From Alphaproteobacteria bacterium (lineage in GTDB: Bacteria > Pseudomonadota > Alphaproteobacteria > Rs-D84), in contig WSMU01000001.1 in the NCBI GenBank assembly GCA_013316395.1, forward strand, positions 4,611 to 68,610: 64,000 nt of DNA, read 5' to 3'. The notes below the pieces were generated by a model. The model was not told the origin of the DNA and ran no database searches. It saw only the letters and a program-made list of their open reading frames with translations. Both the position numbers and the translations under genes were made by a program. Below, piece by piece: positions 15,775-25,984 of this stretch. Within the stretch, counting starts at the first letter, position 1; every line of letters begins with the position of its first letter.

Positions 15775-16325
15775 TAAAATTCGTTGGCAGTTTTGAAAAA
15801 GTAAGTGCGTTGCCGAATACTCATTTTCCCGAATTCGCCTTTGTCGGGCGCAGTAATGTTGGTAAATCATCACTTATAAATGCGGTTTTGGGGGCACCGG
15901 TGGCGCGTACATCCAATACACCGGGACGAACACAGTCGCTGAATTTATTTAATATAGACGACCGCGTTATGATTGTGGATTTGCCGGGATACGGATATGC
16001 ACGTGTCGCGCGCAGCCAGGCGATGGAATGGCTGGGGCGGTTGGAGCAATATTTGCTGACGCGAAGACAGCTAAAGCGGCTATTCATTTTGATTGATTCG
16101 CGTATCGGGCCGCGTGATTCAGATTTGGATTTAATGGACTTTTGCGATGCGAACGCAATTCAGTATCAGATTATATATACAAAAAAAGACAAGCGTATCC
16201 GCGAGGAAAAGCAGCATAGCATAGAACACATAGAACATGGTGCCATGGTGCCGGAAATACTGCAGACATCCGCTGAAAAGAAAACGGGGTTGGAACCGAT
16301 AAGGGCAACGCTTGGAATTAAATAA
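15771..16325 (+). CDS. engB: Ribosome biogenesis GTP-binding protein YsxC/EngB
   Basis: 184 residues, a circularly ordinary small GTPase needed for 50S subunit assembly. Motifs: G1 GRSNVGKSS, G2 region around SNTPGRTQ, G3 DLPGYG, G4 TKKDK and the conserved YARV segment. Its start overlaps rsmI by 4 bases and its end overlaps the addB start by 14 bases, so the three form one unit. Confidence 0.95.
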   Translation: MIKFVGSFEKVSALPNTHFPEFAFVGRSNVGKSSLINAVLGAPVARTSNTPGRTQSLNLFNIDDRVMIVDLPGYGYARVARSQAMEWLGRLEQYLLTRRQLKRLFILIDSRIGPRDSDLDLMDFCDANAIQYQIIYTKKDKRIREEKQHSIEHIEHGAMVPEILQTSAEKKTGLEPIRATLGIK

Positions 16326-18837
16326 AAATATCTTTTGTGCATCGAATCCTGCGCGCATGGCGGATGCCCTGTGGCATGTTATCAGCCATGGGGATGCCGA
16401 TATTTCAGATATGCTTATTTTTCTGCCCAGTCGTCGCGCCGTGCGAACGGTTGAAAAAATGATTGCCGACAAAATGGGGGGGGCGGCGCTGTTGCCGCGT
16501 TTGGTTGCCCTGGGCGAAGGGACAGACGACGAATATGCGGACAATGATGACGGTTGTGGTGATGATGTTGTACCAGATATTTTGCGTGTGTGTGTGGCGG
16601 CAAAGCTGCTGGCGGCGGATGCAAATATAGGCAGTGTTGGCGCCGCGCTGCCGGTGGCGCGTGATTTGATACGTATGACCGACTATCTGGAAAACGAGGG
16701 AATAAATGTTGCCGATATGGACTGGTCGTCGGTCGTAGATGATAAGTATGCCGCACACTTTCAGGCCAAGGCCCAAATGCTAAATATTATCGCGCGTGTT
16801 ATGCCGCTGTGCGGCGGCGGGCGCCAGACGGCCACCGCGCGTCGCAACAGTGATATTCGCGCATGGATTGATGTTATTCGTCGTCATAATTTTTCACGCG
16901 TTATTGTATGCGCATCGACGGCATCGGTTCCGGCCACCGCGGATTTAATGGCGCAAATCGCACAATTGCCCCATGGGCGGATAATATTGTCGGGATGTAT
17001 TTCCGGTGATGCGGCGGATATTGCGTTGGATACTAATCCATATAATTCCGAATACAAGTTTTTGTCACGTTTGGGGTATGTGCCCGAAGATGTAATAAAG
17101 ATTGATGTTGGGCCGTCCGCAATGACTTTTTTCAACACGGCGTTTGGTAATAATGTTTCGGCCGATGTTTTAGCGGATATATCGCATTGCACGCTGGTTG
17201 AATGTATGCGCGAGTCGGAAGAGGCCGCCGCCGCGGTTGAAATTGCATCACGTGCCACCGCCGCCGGTCAAAGTGTGTTGATAATAACGCCCGATGCGGC
17301 CGCGAATCAGCGTCTGTGCGCATTGTTTGCTGCGCGTGGCATCACGGCCGATTTTTCAGGCGGCATATCCGGTACTATGACGGCGGCAGGTCGTGCGATT
17401 TTAAACTTGCTTGATGACTGGATAGAGCGCGCTGACAATAGTTTCGAACATGCCTATGCCGCGGCATCGGGAAATTTGTTACGCATGATTTCCAATTTGA
17501 TAGAGGCCGCGCCCGACGCCATGCGGCCCGTGTTTGATTTAAGCGACGATGAAGCGGGGCCGGTTTGGACGGCACTGGCCGATTTGTCGGCGGCGCTGGA
17601 TTCAGCGGGGATAGTGCTGAGTGCGTCGGATGCGCGTGCCTTTGTCGCGGACAGTTTGGCCGGGGTTTCCGTTCGACCCCAGATGCAGGCCGATGCGCGT
17701 ATATGCGTGCTGGGGACGATTGAATCGCGTATGCAGACGGCCGATGTCGTTATATTAACGGGCCTGAACGAGGGGATGTTCCCCGCGCGCGGGTATGAGA
17801 ATGCGTGGCTGCCGCGGGCGGTGGCGCGGCGTGTGGGGTTGCCGTCTGCGGACCGCAAGGTATCGCTGATGGCGCTGGACTTTATGAATCTGTCTTGCGG
17901 GAAGAGGGTGTACTGGCTGCGCAGTAAGATGTCGGGGGGGACCCAGACAACGGAATCACGGTTTTTATCCCGCGTTATGGCGCACCGCGGTCTGTTTGAT
18001 ACATGCGCCGCATCAGATATATTAAACGCCGTGCGTGAGCGCGATATGCCGCCCGCCCGGCCTTTGAACTTTGGTGTCGCCGCACCGGGGGCCGATTGGT
18101 CTGATGTTTATGTGACGGAGCTGGAACTGCTGATACATAATCCGTATGCATTTTATGCGCGGCATATATTGCGCCTGTATCCCATGGACGACTGGTGGGC
18201 AGGACCCGATGCGCGGACGTTTGGAAATCTGGTTCATGGGGTAATAGAAAACGCAACTGATTTTACGCCCGCCTCTTTGATTACGCAAATGGATGCGCGT
18301 GCCCGCCAAGAGGTTGGGGAGCATTCCGTGCTGTATCATTTCTGGCATCGGCGCTTTGAGGAGATTGCCCCAATTGTTGCCGATGTTTTTGGAAAAAATC
18401 CCGGGCGTGCAGAGATTGCCGGTGCCGTTCGCGTTCCTGTGGGCAGCGGTGGCGCACGCACGGTGCGTGCGCGTGCGGACCGCGTCTGTGGTGATGTTGT
18501 GGTTGATATCAAGACAGGTGCCGCGCCGTCGAAGAAGCAACTGTGCGACGGCACCATGCCACAGTTACCGTTGGAGGCGCATATGCTGCGTTCGGGTGGA
18601 TTTGGCGCGGCGGCGCGGACGGATTCGCCCCAGATGATGTTTTTGCAACTGCGTGGTGGCGATGTGCGGGCGATTTCATATGACGCGGCCGAGACGAAAG
18701 AAATGATAGATGCGGCCCTGGATAAGGTTACGGAACTGTTTAACCAATACACCGCCGGCGCCGCCACGTACGAGTACAGATTACAAAACGAGATTAAATA
18801 TCGTGCCTATGACGATTTGGCACGCGTGGACGATTAG
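16312..18837 (+). CDS. addB: Double-strand break repair protein AddB, alphaproteobacterial type
   Basis: 841 residues starting at TTG 16312, inside the end of engB, with AAGGG 7 bases upstream. The next in-frame ATG (16357) would cut into the conserved NPARMADAL opening. AddB is the inactivated-helicase plus nuclease subunit of the AddAB nuclease that processes broken ends for RecA. Seen here: LIFLPSRRAVRTVE near the N-terminus, a LTGLNEGMFPAR block in the middle, ESRFLSRV and a C-terminal RecB-type nuclease with VVDIKTGA (usual form DYKTG). addA is not in the window. Confidence 0.88.
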   Translation: MELNKNIFCASNPARMADALWHVISHGDADISDMLIFLPSRRAVRTVEKMIADKMGGAALLPRLVALGEGTDDEYADNDDGCGDDVVPDILRVCVAAKLLAADANIGSVGAALPVARDLIRMTDYLENEGINVADMDWSSVVDDKYAAHFQAKAQMLNIIARVMPLCGGGRQTATARRNSDIRAWIDVIRRHNFSRVIVCASTASVPATADLMAQIAQLPHGRIILSGCISGDAADIALDTNPYNSEYKFLSRLGYVPEDVIKIDVGPSAMTFFNTAFGNNVSADVLADISHCTLVECMRESEEAAAAVEIASRATAAGQSVLIITPDAAANQRLCALFAARGITADFSGGISGTMTAAGRAILNLLDDWIERADNSFEHAYAAASGNLLRMISNLIEAAPDAMRPVFDLSDDEAGPVWTALADLSAALDSAGIVLSASDARAFVADSLAGVSVRPQMQADARICVLGTIESRMQTADVVILTGLNEGMFPARGYENAWLPRAVARRVGLPSADRKVSLMALDFMNLSCGKRVYWLRSKMSGGTQTTESRFLSRVMAHRGLFDTCAASDILNAVRERDMPPARPLNFGVAAPGADWSDVYVTELELLIHNPYAFYARHILRLYPMDDWWAGPDARTFGNLVHGVIENATDFTPASLITQMDARARQEVGEHSVLYHFWHRRFEEIAPIVADVFGKNPGRAEIAGAVRVPVGSGGARTVRARADRVCGDVVVDIKTGAAPSKKQLCDGTMPQLPLEAHMLRSGGFGAAARTDSPQMMFLQLRGGDVRAISYDAAETKEMIDAALDKVTELFNQYTAGAATYEYRLQNEIKYRAYDDLARVDD

Positions 18838-18846
18838 CACGAATTT

Positions 18847-18879
18847 GCGCGAATAAAAAATTTATGATAAAATTCGCGC
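18847..18879. promoter_or_regulatory. Inverted repeat over the MFS gene promoter
   Basis: GCGCGAAT (18847-18854) and ATTCGCGC (18872-18879) form perfect 8-bp arms around an AT-rich centre containing TATGAT (18863-18868), a likely -10 box. There is no T-run, so a terminator is unlikely; an operator is the better guess. Confidence 0.4.
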
Positions 18880-18912
18880 GCAAGTGAGAGTTTATCAGGG
18901 GGGGATAGCAAA

Positions 18913-20100
18913 GTGGCAAAAGATAAATATTTATCCATGCGTAATTTTGTTAGCGGATTTTCATTCGCAAATTTCGGACTATTTACCGGTTTCGCGGACG
19001 GAATTTATAATGCCGTTTATTCACTGGTTATTTTGGAGATATTTCGCTCGTCTGCGGTGGTTGGTGTTTATGTTGCCATATATGCGGCATTTTGCATGGT
19101 TGTAGGATTGTTTGCAAACGAGCTGCTGCGTCAGTTTTCAAAGGCTAAGCTGTTTTATTTTTCAATGCTGATGCTGGCCGTGTGTTATGCCATGATGAGC
19201 TTTTCCATAAAACCGTTTACTTTTATCGCACTGGACTATACAACGGGTATTGCGATTACGCTGGTAGGTGTATTGATACCTTTGTTTATGTCCGACTTTT
19301 CAAAAAATATAGGCATGGCAAAGCTGAATGCGCGCTATCACCTGTGGTTAAATGTCGGGGCGTTGTTTGCACCGATGATAGCTGTTGCGATTGCGGGGCA
19401 TTTTGGAAACAGGGCTGCGTTTTTTGCATCCGCGCTGATATACCTGGCCGGGTGGATGTTCTTTAAGTTTTGCGGAATAGTGCAGGAGGATAAAAAAATC
19501 CGCCCCGTTAATACGCGTCGTACAATTCGTGCGCTGGCACGTAATACGCGAATGTTCTTTCGTGCGCCCGGGATGGCACGCGCGTATGCGATAAATTTTG
19601 GGTACTACTCTTTGCGGGCGATGCGATATCTCTATGTTCCAATTGTTGTTATTGAAAACGGTTTTTCTAAGGATGCGCTGGGGTGGGTATTGACCCTGGG
19701 GATTATTCCATATCTGGTGCTAAGCGAATTTATGGGGCGTGCGGTTCGCCGCTATGGCAAGTCGATATGGCTGATGCTGGGGTTCGGTTCATTTGCACTG
19801 TTTTCGGCCGGGGCAACCGTGATTACGGGTGTGCCGCTGTTGGCAATATTCGTTTTATGGCAGATATCGGGGGCCTTAATGGAATCTGTGCATGACCTGA
19901 TGTTCTTTGATACGGTAAAAAAATCCGACCAGGCCCGTTTCTATGGGATATTTAGAACGAGTGTTAACCTGCCTAATGTTGTGGCGCCAATTCTGGGGGC
20001 GGCATGTATTGCGATATATGGCACGACGGCCGCTGTATGGGGGGTAACGGCCGCAATTGGTGCAATGTCGGTGGGTGTGCTGATAGGCGGGCGCCGTTAA
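18913..20100 (+). CDS. Major facilitator superfamily transporter
   Basis: 395 residues starting at GTG 18913, with a strong CAGGGGGGAT ribosome binding site 8-9 bases upstream. About twelve hydrophobic segments arranged as two halves, separated by a basic loop near residues 195-220 ([17 protein letters not shown]). The substrate cannot be read from the sequence: there is no sugar, drug or siderophore signature that I recognise. It stands between addB and recA as a single-gene unit with its own promoter and inverted repeat. Confidence 0.8.
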   Translation: MAKDKYLSMRNFVSGFSFANFGLFTGFADGIYNAVYSLVILEIFRSSAVVGVYVAIYAAFCMVVGLFANELLRQFSKAKLFYFSMLMLAVCYAMMSFSIKPFTFIALDYTTGIAITLVGVLIPLFMSDFSKNIGMAKLNARYHLWLNVGALFAPMIAVAIAGHFGNRAAFFASALIYLAGWMFFKFCGIVQEDKKIRPVNTRRTIRALARNTRMFFRAPGMARAYAINFGYYSLRAMRYLYVPIVVIENGFSKDALGWVLTLGIIPYLVLSEFMGRAVRRYGKSIWLMLGFGSFALFSAGATVITGVPLLAIFVLWQISGALMESVHDLMFFDTVKKSDQARFYGIFRTSVNLPNVVAPILGAACIAIYGTTAAVWGVTAAIGAMSVGVLIGGRR

Positions 20101-20130
20101 ACTATTTCAGTTGCGTCCGGGCTATTTTCC

Positions 20131-20150
20131 TTGTATGATTTTCATACAAT
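20131..20150. promoter_or_regulatory. Palindromic operator overlapping the recA -10 box
   Basis: TTGTATGA-ttt-TCATACAA (20131-20149) is a perfect 8-bp inverted repeat. Its right arm overlaps TACAAT (20145-20150), the likely recA -10. Position and symmetry suggest the SOS repressor site, though the sequence is not the usual alphaproteobacterial GTTC-N7-GTTC box. Confidence 0.5.
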
Positions 20151-20164
20151 TAAAAGGGGAAAAT

Positions 20165-21247
20165 ATGGCAAAGAAAGAAGTGGTAAAAGATACGAGCGCA
20201 GGGGCCAAGAATCCGGCTTTGGAATCGGCGCTGGCCCAGATTCAAAAACAATTCGGAAAAGAAGCAATCATGAAAATGGGCGACGGGTCGCAGCAGAACA
20301 TAGAGGCGATATCGTCGGGCAGTCTGGGGTTGGATATTGCGCTGGGGATTGGCGGATATCCGCGTGGGCGAATTGTTGAAATATATGGCCCGGAAAGCAG
20401 TGGTAAAACAACACTGGCACTGCATGCGGTGGCAGAGGCTCAAAAGAAAGGCGGAACATGTGCATATATTGATGCGGAAAATGCTCTGGACCCGAGTTAT
20501 GCTAAAAAGCTGGGGGGTAATGTTTCTGATTTGATTATATCTCAGCCTGATTCCGGTGAACAGGCATTGGAAATTGCAGATACATTGATAAAATCCGGTG
20601 CGGTTGATGTTGTTGTTATCGATTCTGTTGCGGCATTGGTGCCCAAGGCCGAGTTAGAAGGAAATATTGGCGATTCTTTTGTTGGTACGACCGCACGACT
20701 GATGTCGCAGTCTTTGAAAAAGCTGGCCGGGTCGGTATCGCGCAGCAATACACTGCTGATATTCATTAACCAGATTCGAATGAAAATAGGTGTTATGTTC
20801 GGTAATCCGGAAACAACATCCGGTGGAAACGCTTTGAAGTTCTATGCGTCTGTTCGACTTGATATTCGTCGTACGGGCCAGATAAAGGACAAAGAAAACG
20901 TTATCGGAAACGAAACACGTGTAAAGGTTGTAAAGAACAAAGTAGCGCCGCCTTTCCGTACGGTTGACTTTAAAATCATGTATGGCGAAGGAATAAGCCG
21001 CATTAGTGAAATTTTGGATATGGGTGTGAAATATGACCTGATTGAAAAAGCAGGCAGCTTCTACTCATACAATAATGAACGCATGGGCCAGGGTGAGGCG
21101 AACGCCCGCGCATGGCTAAAAGACCATGAAGAAGTTCAGCAACAGCTGTTGGATAAAATCATGGCGCGTGCGGCGGGTATTGCCGAAGAAATGACGACAG
21201 GGCCGGCCGATGATGCCGATTCTGACGACAATATTATGGCAGAGTAA
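20165..21247 (+). CDS. recA: Recombinase A
   Basis: 360 residues from ATG 20165, with AAGGGGAA 7 bases upstream. RecA forms filaments on single-stranded DNA, drives strand exchange and triggers LexA self-cleavage. Seen: Walker [10 protein letters not shown], the Walker B stretch [13 protein letters not shown], the L1/L2 DNA-binding loops around [16 protein letters not shown] and [22 protein letters not shown], and an acidic C-terminal tail ([12 protein letters not shown]). A further in-frame start at 20111 lies upstream of the promoter palindrome and is rejected. Confidence 0.98.
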   Translation: MAKKEVVKDTSAGAKNPALESALAQIQKQFGKEAIMKMGDGSQQNIEAISSGSLGLDIALGIGGYPRGRIVEIYGPESSGKTTLALHAVAEAQKKGGTCAYIDAENALDPSYAKKLGGNVSDLIISQPDSGEQALEIADTLIKSGAVDVVVIDSVAALVPKAELEGNIGDSFVGTTARLMSQSLKKLAGSVSRSNTLLIFINQIRMKIGVMFGNPETTSGGNALKFYASVRLDIRRTGQIKDKENVIGNETRVKVVKNKVAPPFRTVDFKIMYGEGISRISEILDMGVKYDLIEKAGSFYSYNNERMGQGEANARAWLKDHEEVQQQLLDKIMARAAGIAEEMTTGPADDADSDDNIMAE

Positions 21248-21268
21248 AGATAAAAAAGAGGTAATGTG

Positions 21269-22183
21269 ATGAACTTGTCACGAATGGTCGCGATGTCCGA
21301 TGTTATTATGAACGGGCATGTATTAAACTGGTTCTGGCGCGACCGCGAGCATAGACGCGCCGTGCGCAGTGATGTTATTGCGCGTGTGATACCGCGATAT
21401 TTTAAGCGGTATCTGCCGGCGGCGGCCGCGGTAAAAGAGTCGGCGCCCATTCGTGATGATAAGGGTGAGAAGATTTTTTCTATATGGCTCCAGGGCGAAG
21501 AAAACGCACCCGCGCTTGTAAAGGCATGTTTTCGCAGCATTCGCGCACATTGTACCCAGGAATTGGTTGTTCTGGATGAAAAGACGCTGTTTGAATATAT
21601 CAAGCTGCCCGATATTATCATGGAAAAACGCAAAAAGGGCATGATAAAGAATGCGCATTTTGCGGATATTTGCCGTGTGGAATTGCTGTATCAATATGGT
21701 GGTTTTTGGCTGGATTCAACCGGCTTTGTCACATCACCCATACCACAATGGATAGTAGATCAGGATTTCTTTGTTTATCTGACGGGCCAGCGCGTAGGCA
21801 GTCCGTATAGCTTTATGCAGAACTGCTTTATCCGTGCACGCAAGGGGGCATATCTGCTGGCGGCATGGCGGGCGATGATACTGGATTATTGGAGCCATGA
21901 AAACAGCAGCTTTGACTATTTCATGCATCAGTTGCTGTTCAAAGCACTGGTTACGGGTGATGCGCGTGCAAAGAAATATTTTAATGCCATGCCACATGTT
22001 GACCAGGACCCGACCCATGCGGTCTGGTGGGATATTGCCGACAAGCCGTTTAATAAAAAAGACTTTGATAAACATACCGCCGGCGCATTTTTCCAAAAGA
22101 CGGCGTATAAAAGTCCCTATGCGGAAAACCCTGCGGCTGGGACGACGGCGGATGTAATGATAAACAAAATGAACAAAGATTAA
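21269..22183 (+). CDS. Glycosyltransferase with capsular-polysaccharide-synthesis (GT32-like) fold
   Basis: 304 residues from ATG 21269, with AAGAGGT 7 bases upstream. The segment KIFSIWLQGEENAP opens the catalytic domain. NAHFADICRVELLYQYGGFWLDST carries the diagnostic helix and the DxD-type metal site (residues Leu-Asp-Ser-Thr) of the glycosyltransferase-sugar (Gly_transf_sug/Caps_synth) group. It is the first gene of a six-gene glycan cluster and is followed 12 bases later by a GT2 gene. The sugar and acceptor are unknown. Confidence 0.82.
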   Translation: MNLSRMVAMSDVIMNGHVLNWFWRDREHRRAVRSDVIARVIPRYFKRYLPAAAAVKESAPIRDDKGEKIFSIWLQGEENAPALVKACFRSIRAHCTQELVVLDEKTLFEYIKLPDIIMEKRKKGMIKNAHFADICRVELLYQYGGFWLDSTGFVTSPIPQWIVDQDFFVYLTGQRVGSPYSFMQNCFIRARKGAYLLAAWRAMILDYWSHENSSFDYFMHQLLFKALVTGDARAKKYFNAMPHVDQDPTHAVWWDIADKPFNKKDFDKHTAGAFFQKTAYKSPYAENPAAGTTADVMINKMNKD

Positions 22184-22195
22184 AAAGGTGCATAT

Positions 22196-23227
22196 ATGGC
22201 TGCTATTTCGGTAATTATACCCGTATATAACGTTGAAAAATATTTGCGGCGGTGTCTGGATAGTGTTTTAAATCAGACTTTTTCCGACTGGCAGGCGATA
22301 TGTGTAAACGACGGCAGTCCGGATGCGTCGGATAAAATCCTGGCTGAGTATGCCGCGCGTGACCCACGATTTGTAGTTGTTACAAAAGAAAACGGTGGCC
22401 TGTCCGATGCGCGAAATGCCGGGATGGAACATGCAACGGGCGAGTATATTATGTATCTGGACAGTGATGATTTTATTCATCCCCAGACCATGGAAATAGC
22501 ATATCACATGGCACGTCGTGACAAGTCCGACATAGTTTCTTTTACATACGACAGAATTTACAGACCACAACTTATGGTGCGTCATAAACTGGGGCTTGAT
22601 ACCGACAGTGTTGTGCCGGGGCGCATGCATAAAAAGTACAATGTTGATAAAATCAAAACCCGTGTTACAAACGATGTTTATCAGTATGCGACAGAATATG
22701 CACATAATGCATTTAATCCAAAGCGTCGCTGGCTGATAAAGCATTGCCAGGTTTGGAAAAATATGTATCGACGTGATTTGATTGCGGATACACCTTTTAT
22801 CAAAGGCATTTTGTTTGAAGATTTCCCGTGGTGGAGTGCCGTTATGCTTAAAAATCCACGTGTTACGATAACTGCGCTGCCACTTTACTTTTATGTGCCG
22901 AACTTTGGCGGAATTGTTTTATCGGCAAAGCAACTGCGTATTATGCAAAGCCTGTGCACAGGGATAGAAAGCGCATACAAGCTGTATGCGGGCCGCGCGA
23001 ATGAATATCAAATGACACAGTGGTCACGAAAGTTTTTGTGGCTGTTTATAAAGTGGGCCTGGCGCAAGGTGCGCTATCTCGACAATGATGCGGACCGTGA
23101 TGTGGCGCGCGCATGTTTGTGCGGGCTGAAAAAAACAGGGGCGCTGCAAAATCCGCCGACGCGTCGTGCACGGCGTATGCGTCATGACATTTATGACTTT
23201 ATCAAAGGCGGGTGCAAGAATTCATGA
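22196..23227 (+). CDS. Family 2 glycosyltransferase
   Basis: 343 residues with the GT-A fold. The opening is ISVIIPVYNVEKYLRRCLDSVLNQT, then the NDGS nucleotide-binding site, GGLSDARNAGM and the DxD metal site in YLDSDDFIHP. The long C-terminal part (FEDFPWWSAVMLKNP, then a basic tail) matches the next protein along its whole length, so the pair arose by tandem duplication. It is likely cytoplasmic, adding a sugar to a surface glycan. It overlaps the next gene by 4 bases (ATGA). Confidence 0.93.
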   Translation: MAAISVIIPVYNVEKYLRRCLDSVLNQTFSDWQAICVNDGSPDASDKILAEYAARDPRFVVVTKENGGLSDARNAGMEHATGEYIMYLDSDDFIHPQTMEIAYHMARRDKSDIVSFTYDRIYRPQLMVRHKLGLDTDSVVPGRMHKKYNVDKIKTRVTNDVYQYATEYAHNAFNPKRRWLIKHCQVWKNMYRRDLIADTPFIKGILFEDFPWWSAVMLKNPRVTITALPLYFYVPNFGGIVLSAKQLRIMQSLCTGIESAYKLYAGRANEYQMTQWSRKFLWLFIKWAWRKVRYLDNDADRDVARACLCGLKKTGALQNPPTRRARRMRHDIYDFIKGGCKNS

Positions 23228-24219
23228 TTTCCGTTGTTGTGCCCGTTTATAATGTTGCCAAATACCTGCGCAGATGTATCGACAGCGTGCGTGCCCAGAC
23301 ATATACTGACTGGGAAATGATATGCATAAACGACGGCAGTACTGATAAATCGTCTGAGATTTTAAGTGAATATCTGGAAAAAGATTCCCGAATCCGTGTT
23401 ATAAACAAGCAAAACGAGGGTGTGTCCGCCGCCAGAAATGACGGTGTCGCCGCCGCGCGTGGTGATTGGATTTTATTTTTGGATAGTGATGATTTTATCC
23501 ATCCTCAGACGCTGGAGATAACGCACCGCATTGCGGCCAAGGCTGGGGTGGATATTGTATCTTTTCGACATGATGCGCGCATGCATCGGCGCGTACGTGC
23601 TGGAATGCTTGTCGGTATCAGGATTGCTCCCAGTGTTCGTCAAAAGAATTATGATGTAGAGCGGGTAAAATATAAAACAACGGGAAATCTTATAAAATAT
23701 ACGACCGAGCGCAATCATAGCTTTGGCCGTTGGCGTGTACGTCATTGTTATCCTGTAATGCATTTGTATCGTCGGGCGCTGATTTCAAACATTGGATTTG
23801 ATACGGATATAAAAATCACCGAAGATTTTCCATGGTGGACGCGTGTAATATTCGCGCATCCGCGTGCGGCTATAACCCGTTTACCGTTGTATTATTATGT
23901 GCCGCATTGGTCCAGTGCACTAAATAGTGCCCACGCCCAGCGGATGTATGAAAATGTCGGCATGTCGATAATGCGTTCTTATTCTGTGGCGGCCGATGCC
24001 GCAACGCCGCATGAAATGCGCTGGTGGCAGCGTGAATTTTTATGGCCCTTTATAATAACATGTGTACGCGCTGTGCGTCGTGCGGGGGATGAAATAGATA
24101 AGTCTGGGGCGGCGACGCGCCTGGCATGTATGGAAAAAATGGGATGCTTTGATAACCCGTCCGGTTTTCGTGCACGCAAATATCGCCGCTGGATTCGCAG
24201 ATTTATCGCGGATTCATAA
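23224..24219 (+). CDS. Family 2 glycosyltransferase, paralogue of the preceding gene
   Basis: 331 residues from ATG 23224, which overlaps the previous stop; an upstream in-frame GTG at 23212 is less likely. Same layout as its neighbour: ISVVVPVYNVAKYLRRCIDSVRAQT, INDGSTDKS, GVSAARNDGV, the metal site in FLDSDDFIHPQTLE and ITEDFPWWTRVIFAHP. The conserved acceptor-side residues suggest a related but different acceptor. It is the last plus-strand gene before two convergent glycosyltransferase genes. Confidence 0.93.
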   Translation: MISVVVPVYNVAKYLRRCIDSVRAQTYTDWEMICINDGSTDKSSEILSEYLEKDSRIRVINKQNEGVSAARNDGVAAARGDWILFLDSDDFIHPQTLEITHRIAAKAGVDIVSFRHDARMHRRVRAGMLVGIRIAPSVRQKNYDVERVKYKTTGNLIKYTTERNHSFGRWRVRHCYPVMHLYRRALISNIGFDTDIKITEDFPWWTRVIFAHPRAAITRLPLYYYVPHWSSALNSAHAQRMYENVGMSIMRSYSVAADAATPHEMRWWQREFLWPFIITCVRAVRRAGDEIDKSGAATRLACMEKMGCFDNPSGFRARKYRRWIRRFIADS

Positions 24220-24227
24220 ATTCCGAC

Positions 24228-25067
24228 TTATATTCCTGTTTCCTCGAAGCGTGCGGGGATTGTTGTAACCCACTTTAGTCCCAGCATACCCGGTTTATTC
24301 AAATCATATATTGGACGAAATATACGCTGCATTATGCGTGCCAATGTGCGCGGCATGTTTTTATTACGCGCGCGCGTTATGATTTCTATCGTGCGCGCAC
24401 GTTTTTTTAAATGACGTGCCCACGACGGATTTCTGTCGCCAATTTTGTTCTTTATCATATCCAAATCTGCACCGCCAAAGTGAAGCAGGTAAAGATTTTT
24501 ATCTATATGAAAATTATGACCCTTTACGCTGTGAAAGCCGCTGCCCCAGGTGGCGGGGCGGCTTAGCACCACGGGTTTAGTATAGCGGGTCGACATTAAG
24601 GCATATTTACGCTGGGGCAGCATTGGCATGTCTGGGTCCAGTGGCGCCTCAGAGTTTAAATCCATTCCCACATCCAGCCCCAGGCCCGATAGCGATGTGT
24701 TAATTTTTTTGTCCGACAAATACTGACGCAGCGTCATACCCAATTCCGGGTCAACAACAAGAAATTCATCACAGTCACAGCCCACAACAATATCATAACC
24801 GTCATCGAATAGTTTTTGTGCCAAATCCGACAGCAGCAGTATGCGTGTTTTATCGCCTTTTTGAACCGCCTGGTCGCGGTGGGGCAGGCGCGTTATATTC
24901 GTGCGCCCTGCGCGTGCAGGAATTGCCTGGTCCAGGCCGTCAAGGTAGATATATAGGTTTTCTTCGCCGAACTGTTCCCCGTAATATGATATCCAGCGGT
25001 TTAGAAAAAATTCGTCATTGCGAGCCATTGTTATTGCCGCAATGCGCTTGGTACTTATGTGCTTCAT
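24228..25067 (-). CDS. Glycosyltransferase, GT2/GT92-like (Glyco_tranf_2_4 type)
   Basis: 279 residues. RIAAITMARNDEFFLNRWISYYGEQFG is the typical opening of this group, and DIVVGCDCDEFLVVDP carries the DxD metal site. FHSVKGHNFHIDKNLYLLHFGG is the usual C-terminal histidine motif. A basic stretch (LKKRARTIEIITRARNKN) may lie against the membrane. Its start overlaps the upstream RgpF-like gene by 4 bases, so they form a two-gene minus-strand unit within the glycan cluster. Confidence 0.8.
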   Translation of the reverse strand: MKHISTKRIAAITMARNDEFFLNRWISYYGEQFGEENLYIYLDGLDQAIPARAGRTNITRLPHRDQAVQKGDKTRILLLSDLAQKLFDDGYDIVVGCDCDEFLVVDPELGMTLRQYLSDKKINTSLSGLGLDVGMDLNSEAPLDPDMPMLPQRKYALMSTRYTKPVVLSRPATWGSGFHSVKGHNFHIDKNLYLLHFGGADLDMIKNKIGDRNPSWARHLKKRARTIEIITRARNKNMPRTLARIMQRIFRPIYDLNKPGMLGLKWVTTIPARFEETGI

Positions 25068-25912
25068 ATTTGTCCCTTGCGCGCTTTCCCCAGGGCGTAT
25101 TTTACCCCGCGCATAAGTATTTTAACCGGATTGTTTGTCAAAAGCCAGTCTATATATTCAGCGCCCCATGTACGTCGCGCGTTTTCCAATATTGATGCAC
25201 GGGCATCGGGGGCAATGTGATTTAGAACATATAATATCTGGCGCCCCAGGCGGCCGCCATGACGTGAAAAGGCGACTTTTTTCATAAAGGGCAGGCCGCC
25301 ACGATACAGCTTTTTTATCTGATTATATATCCCGCGGTTTTCAACCGTATATATGCATCCCCACGCCAGGCCATGTTTTGATACCAGTGCGGTAAACCCC
25401 TGTTCATATAGTTTTGTGACGCTGCCTTTGTCTGTTTGCTTGCGTACGGATTGTATAAACTTCTTAAACCAGGGGGCTAAGAATACTGTTGCCCGCATAC
25501 CTATGAACCATGACTGGATATGGGGATGGGCGGGGTTGGGATTGCATACAGGGCCAAAGGCATCCACGTCCAATGATTCCATTTCATTTAATATTTTTCC
25601 AATATCCGCCAGTGGACCATAGATGGAATCATTTGCCAGATATACAAAATCGTAATCGCTTAGAATGCCAGCTTTGCTGGCATACATGTATGCCCGTTTA
25701 TAAGAACCAAAGTCATATTCGCCATGACGCGCGGCGGTCGCCGCAACAGTAAATGGCGCCAGCTTTTTTATTGACCCGTCGTCGCAGTCGTTATCCATGT
25801 GTACGATAACATCGCCGTATTGGGACAGTTCGCGCACATAGTATTCCAGTGATGCGTCAACATGTCCCATGCGGTCGTATGCTGCGACCAGAAACAGTCT
25901 TTTGATAGACAT
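25064..25912 (-). CDS. Rhamnan-synthesis-F-like glycosyltransferase
   Basis: 282 residues. RLFLVAAYDRMGHVDASLEYYVRELSQYGDVIVHMDND is the opening typical of RgpF-domain proteins. HGEYDFGSYKRAY and FVYLANDSIYGPL follow, both hallmarks of that family, which assembles rhamnose-rich and related glycans. AATAGGAATAC gives a ribosome binding site before the ATG. Paired with the downstream GT2/GT92-like gene. Sugar specificity is not readable. Confidence 0.82.
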   Translation of the reverse strand: MSIKRLFLVAAYDRMGHVDASLEYYVRELSQYGDVIVHMDNDCDDGSIKKLAPFTVAATAARHGEYDFGSYKRAYMYASKAGILSDYDFVYLANDSIYGPLADIGKILNEMESLDVDAFGPVCNPNPAHPHIQSWFIGMRATVFLAPWFKKFIQSVRKQTDKGSVTKLYEQGFTALVSKHGLAWGCIYTVENRGIYNQIKKLYRGGLPFMKKVAFSRHGGRLGRQILYVLNHIAPDARASILENARRTWGAEYIDWLLTNNPVKILMRGVKYALGKARKGQI

Positions 25913-25984
25913 TTGTATTCCTATTTATTTAATATATGTATATAATAAACGTAAAGTCCCACTTTTTCAATATAGGAGTGTAGA

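Noticed and set aside
18913..20100. Specific drug or sugar transporter
   Set aside because: MFS fold is clear but no substrate signature is visible.
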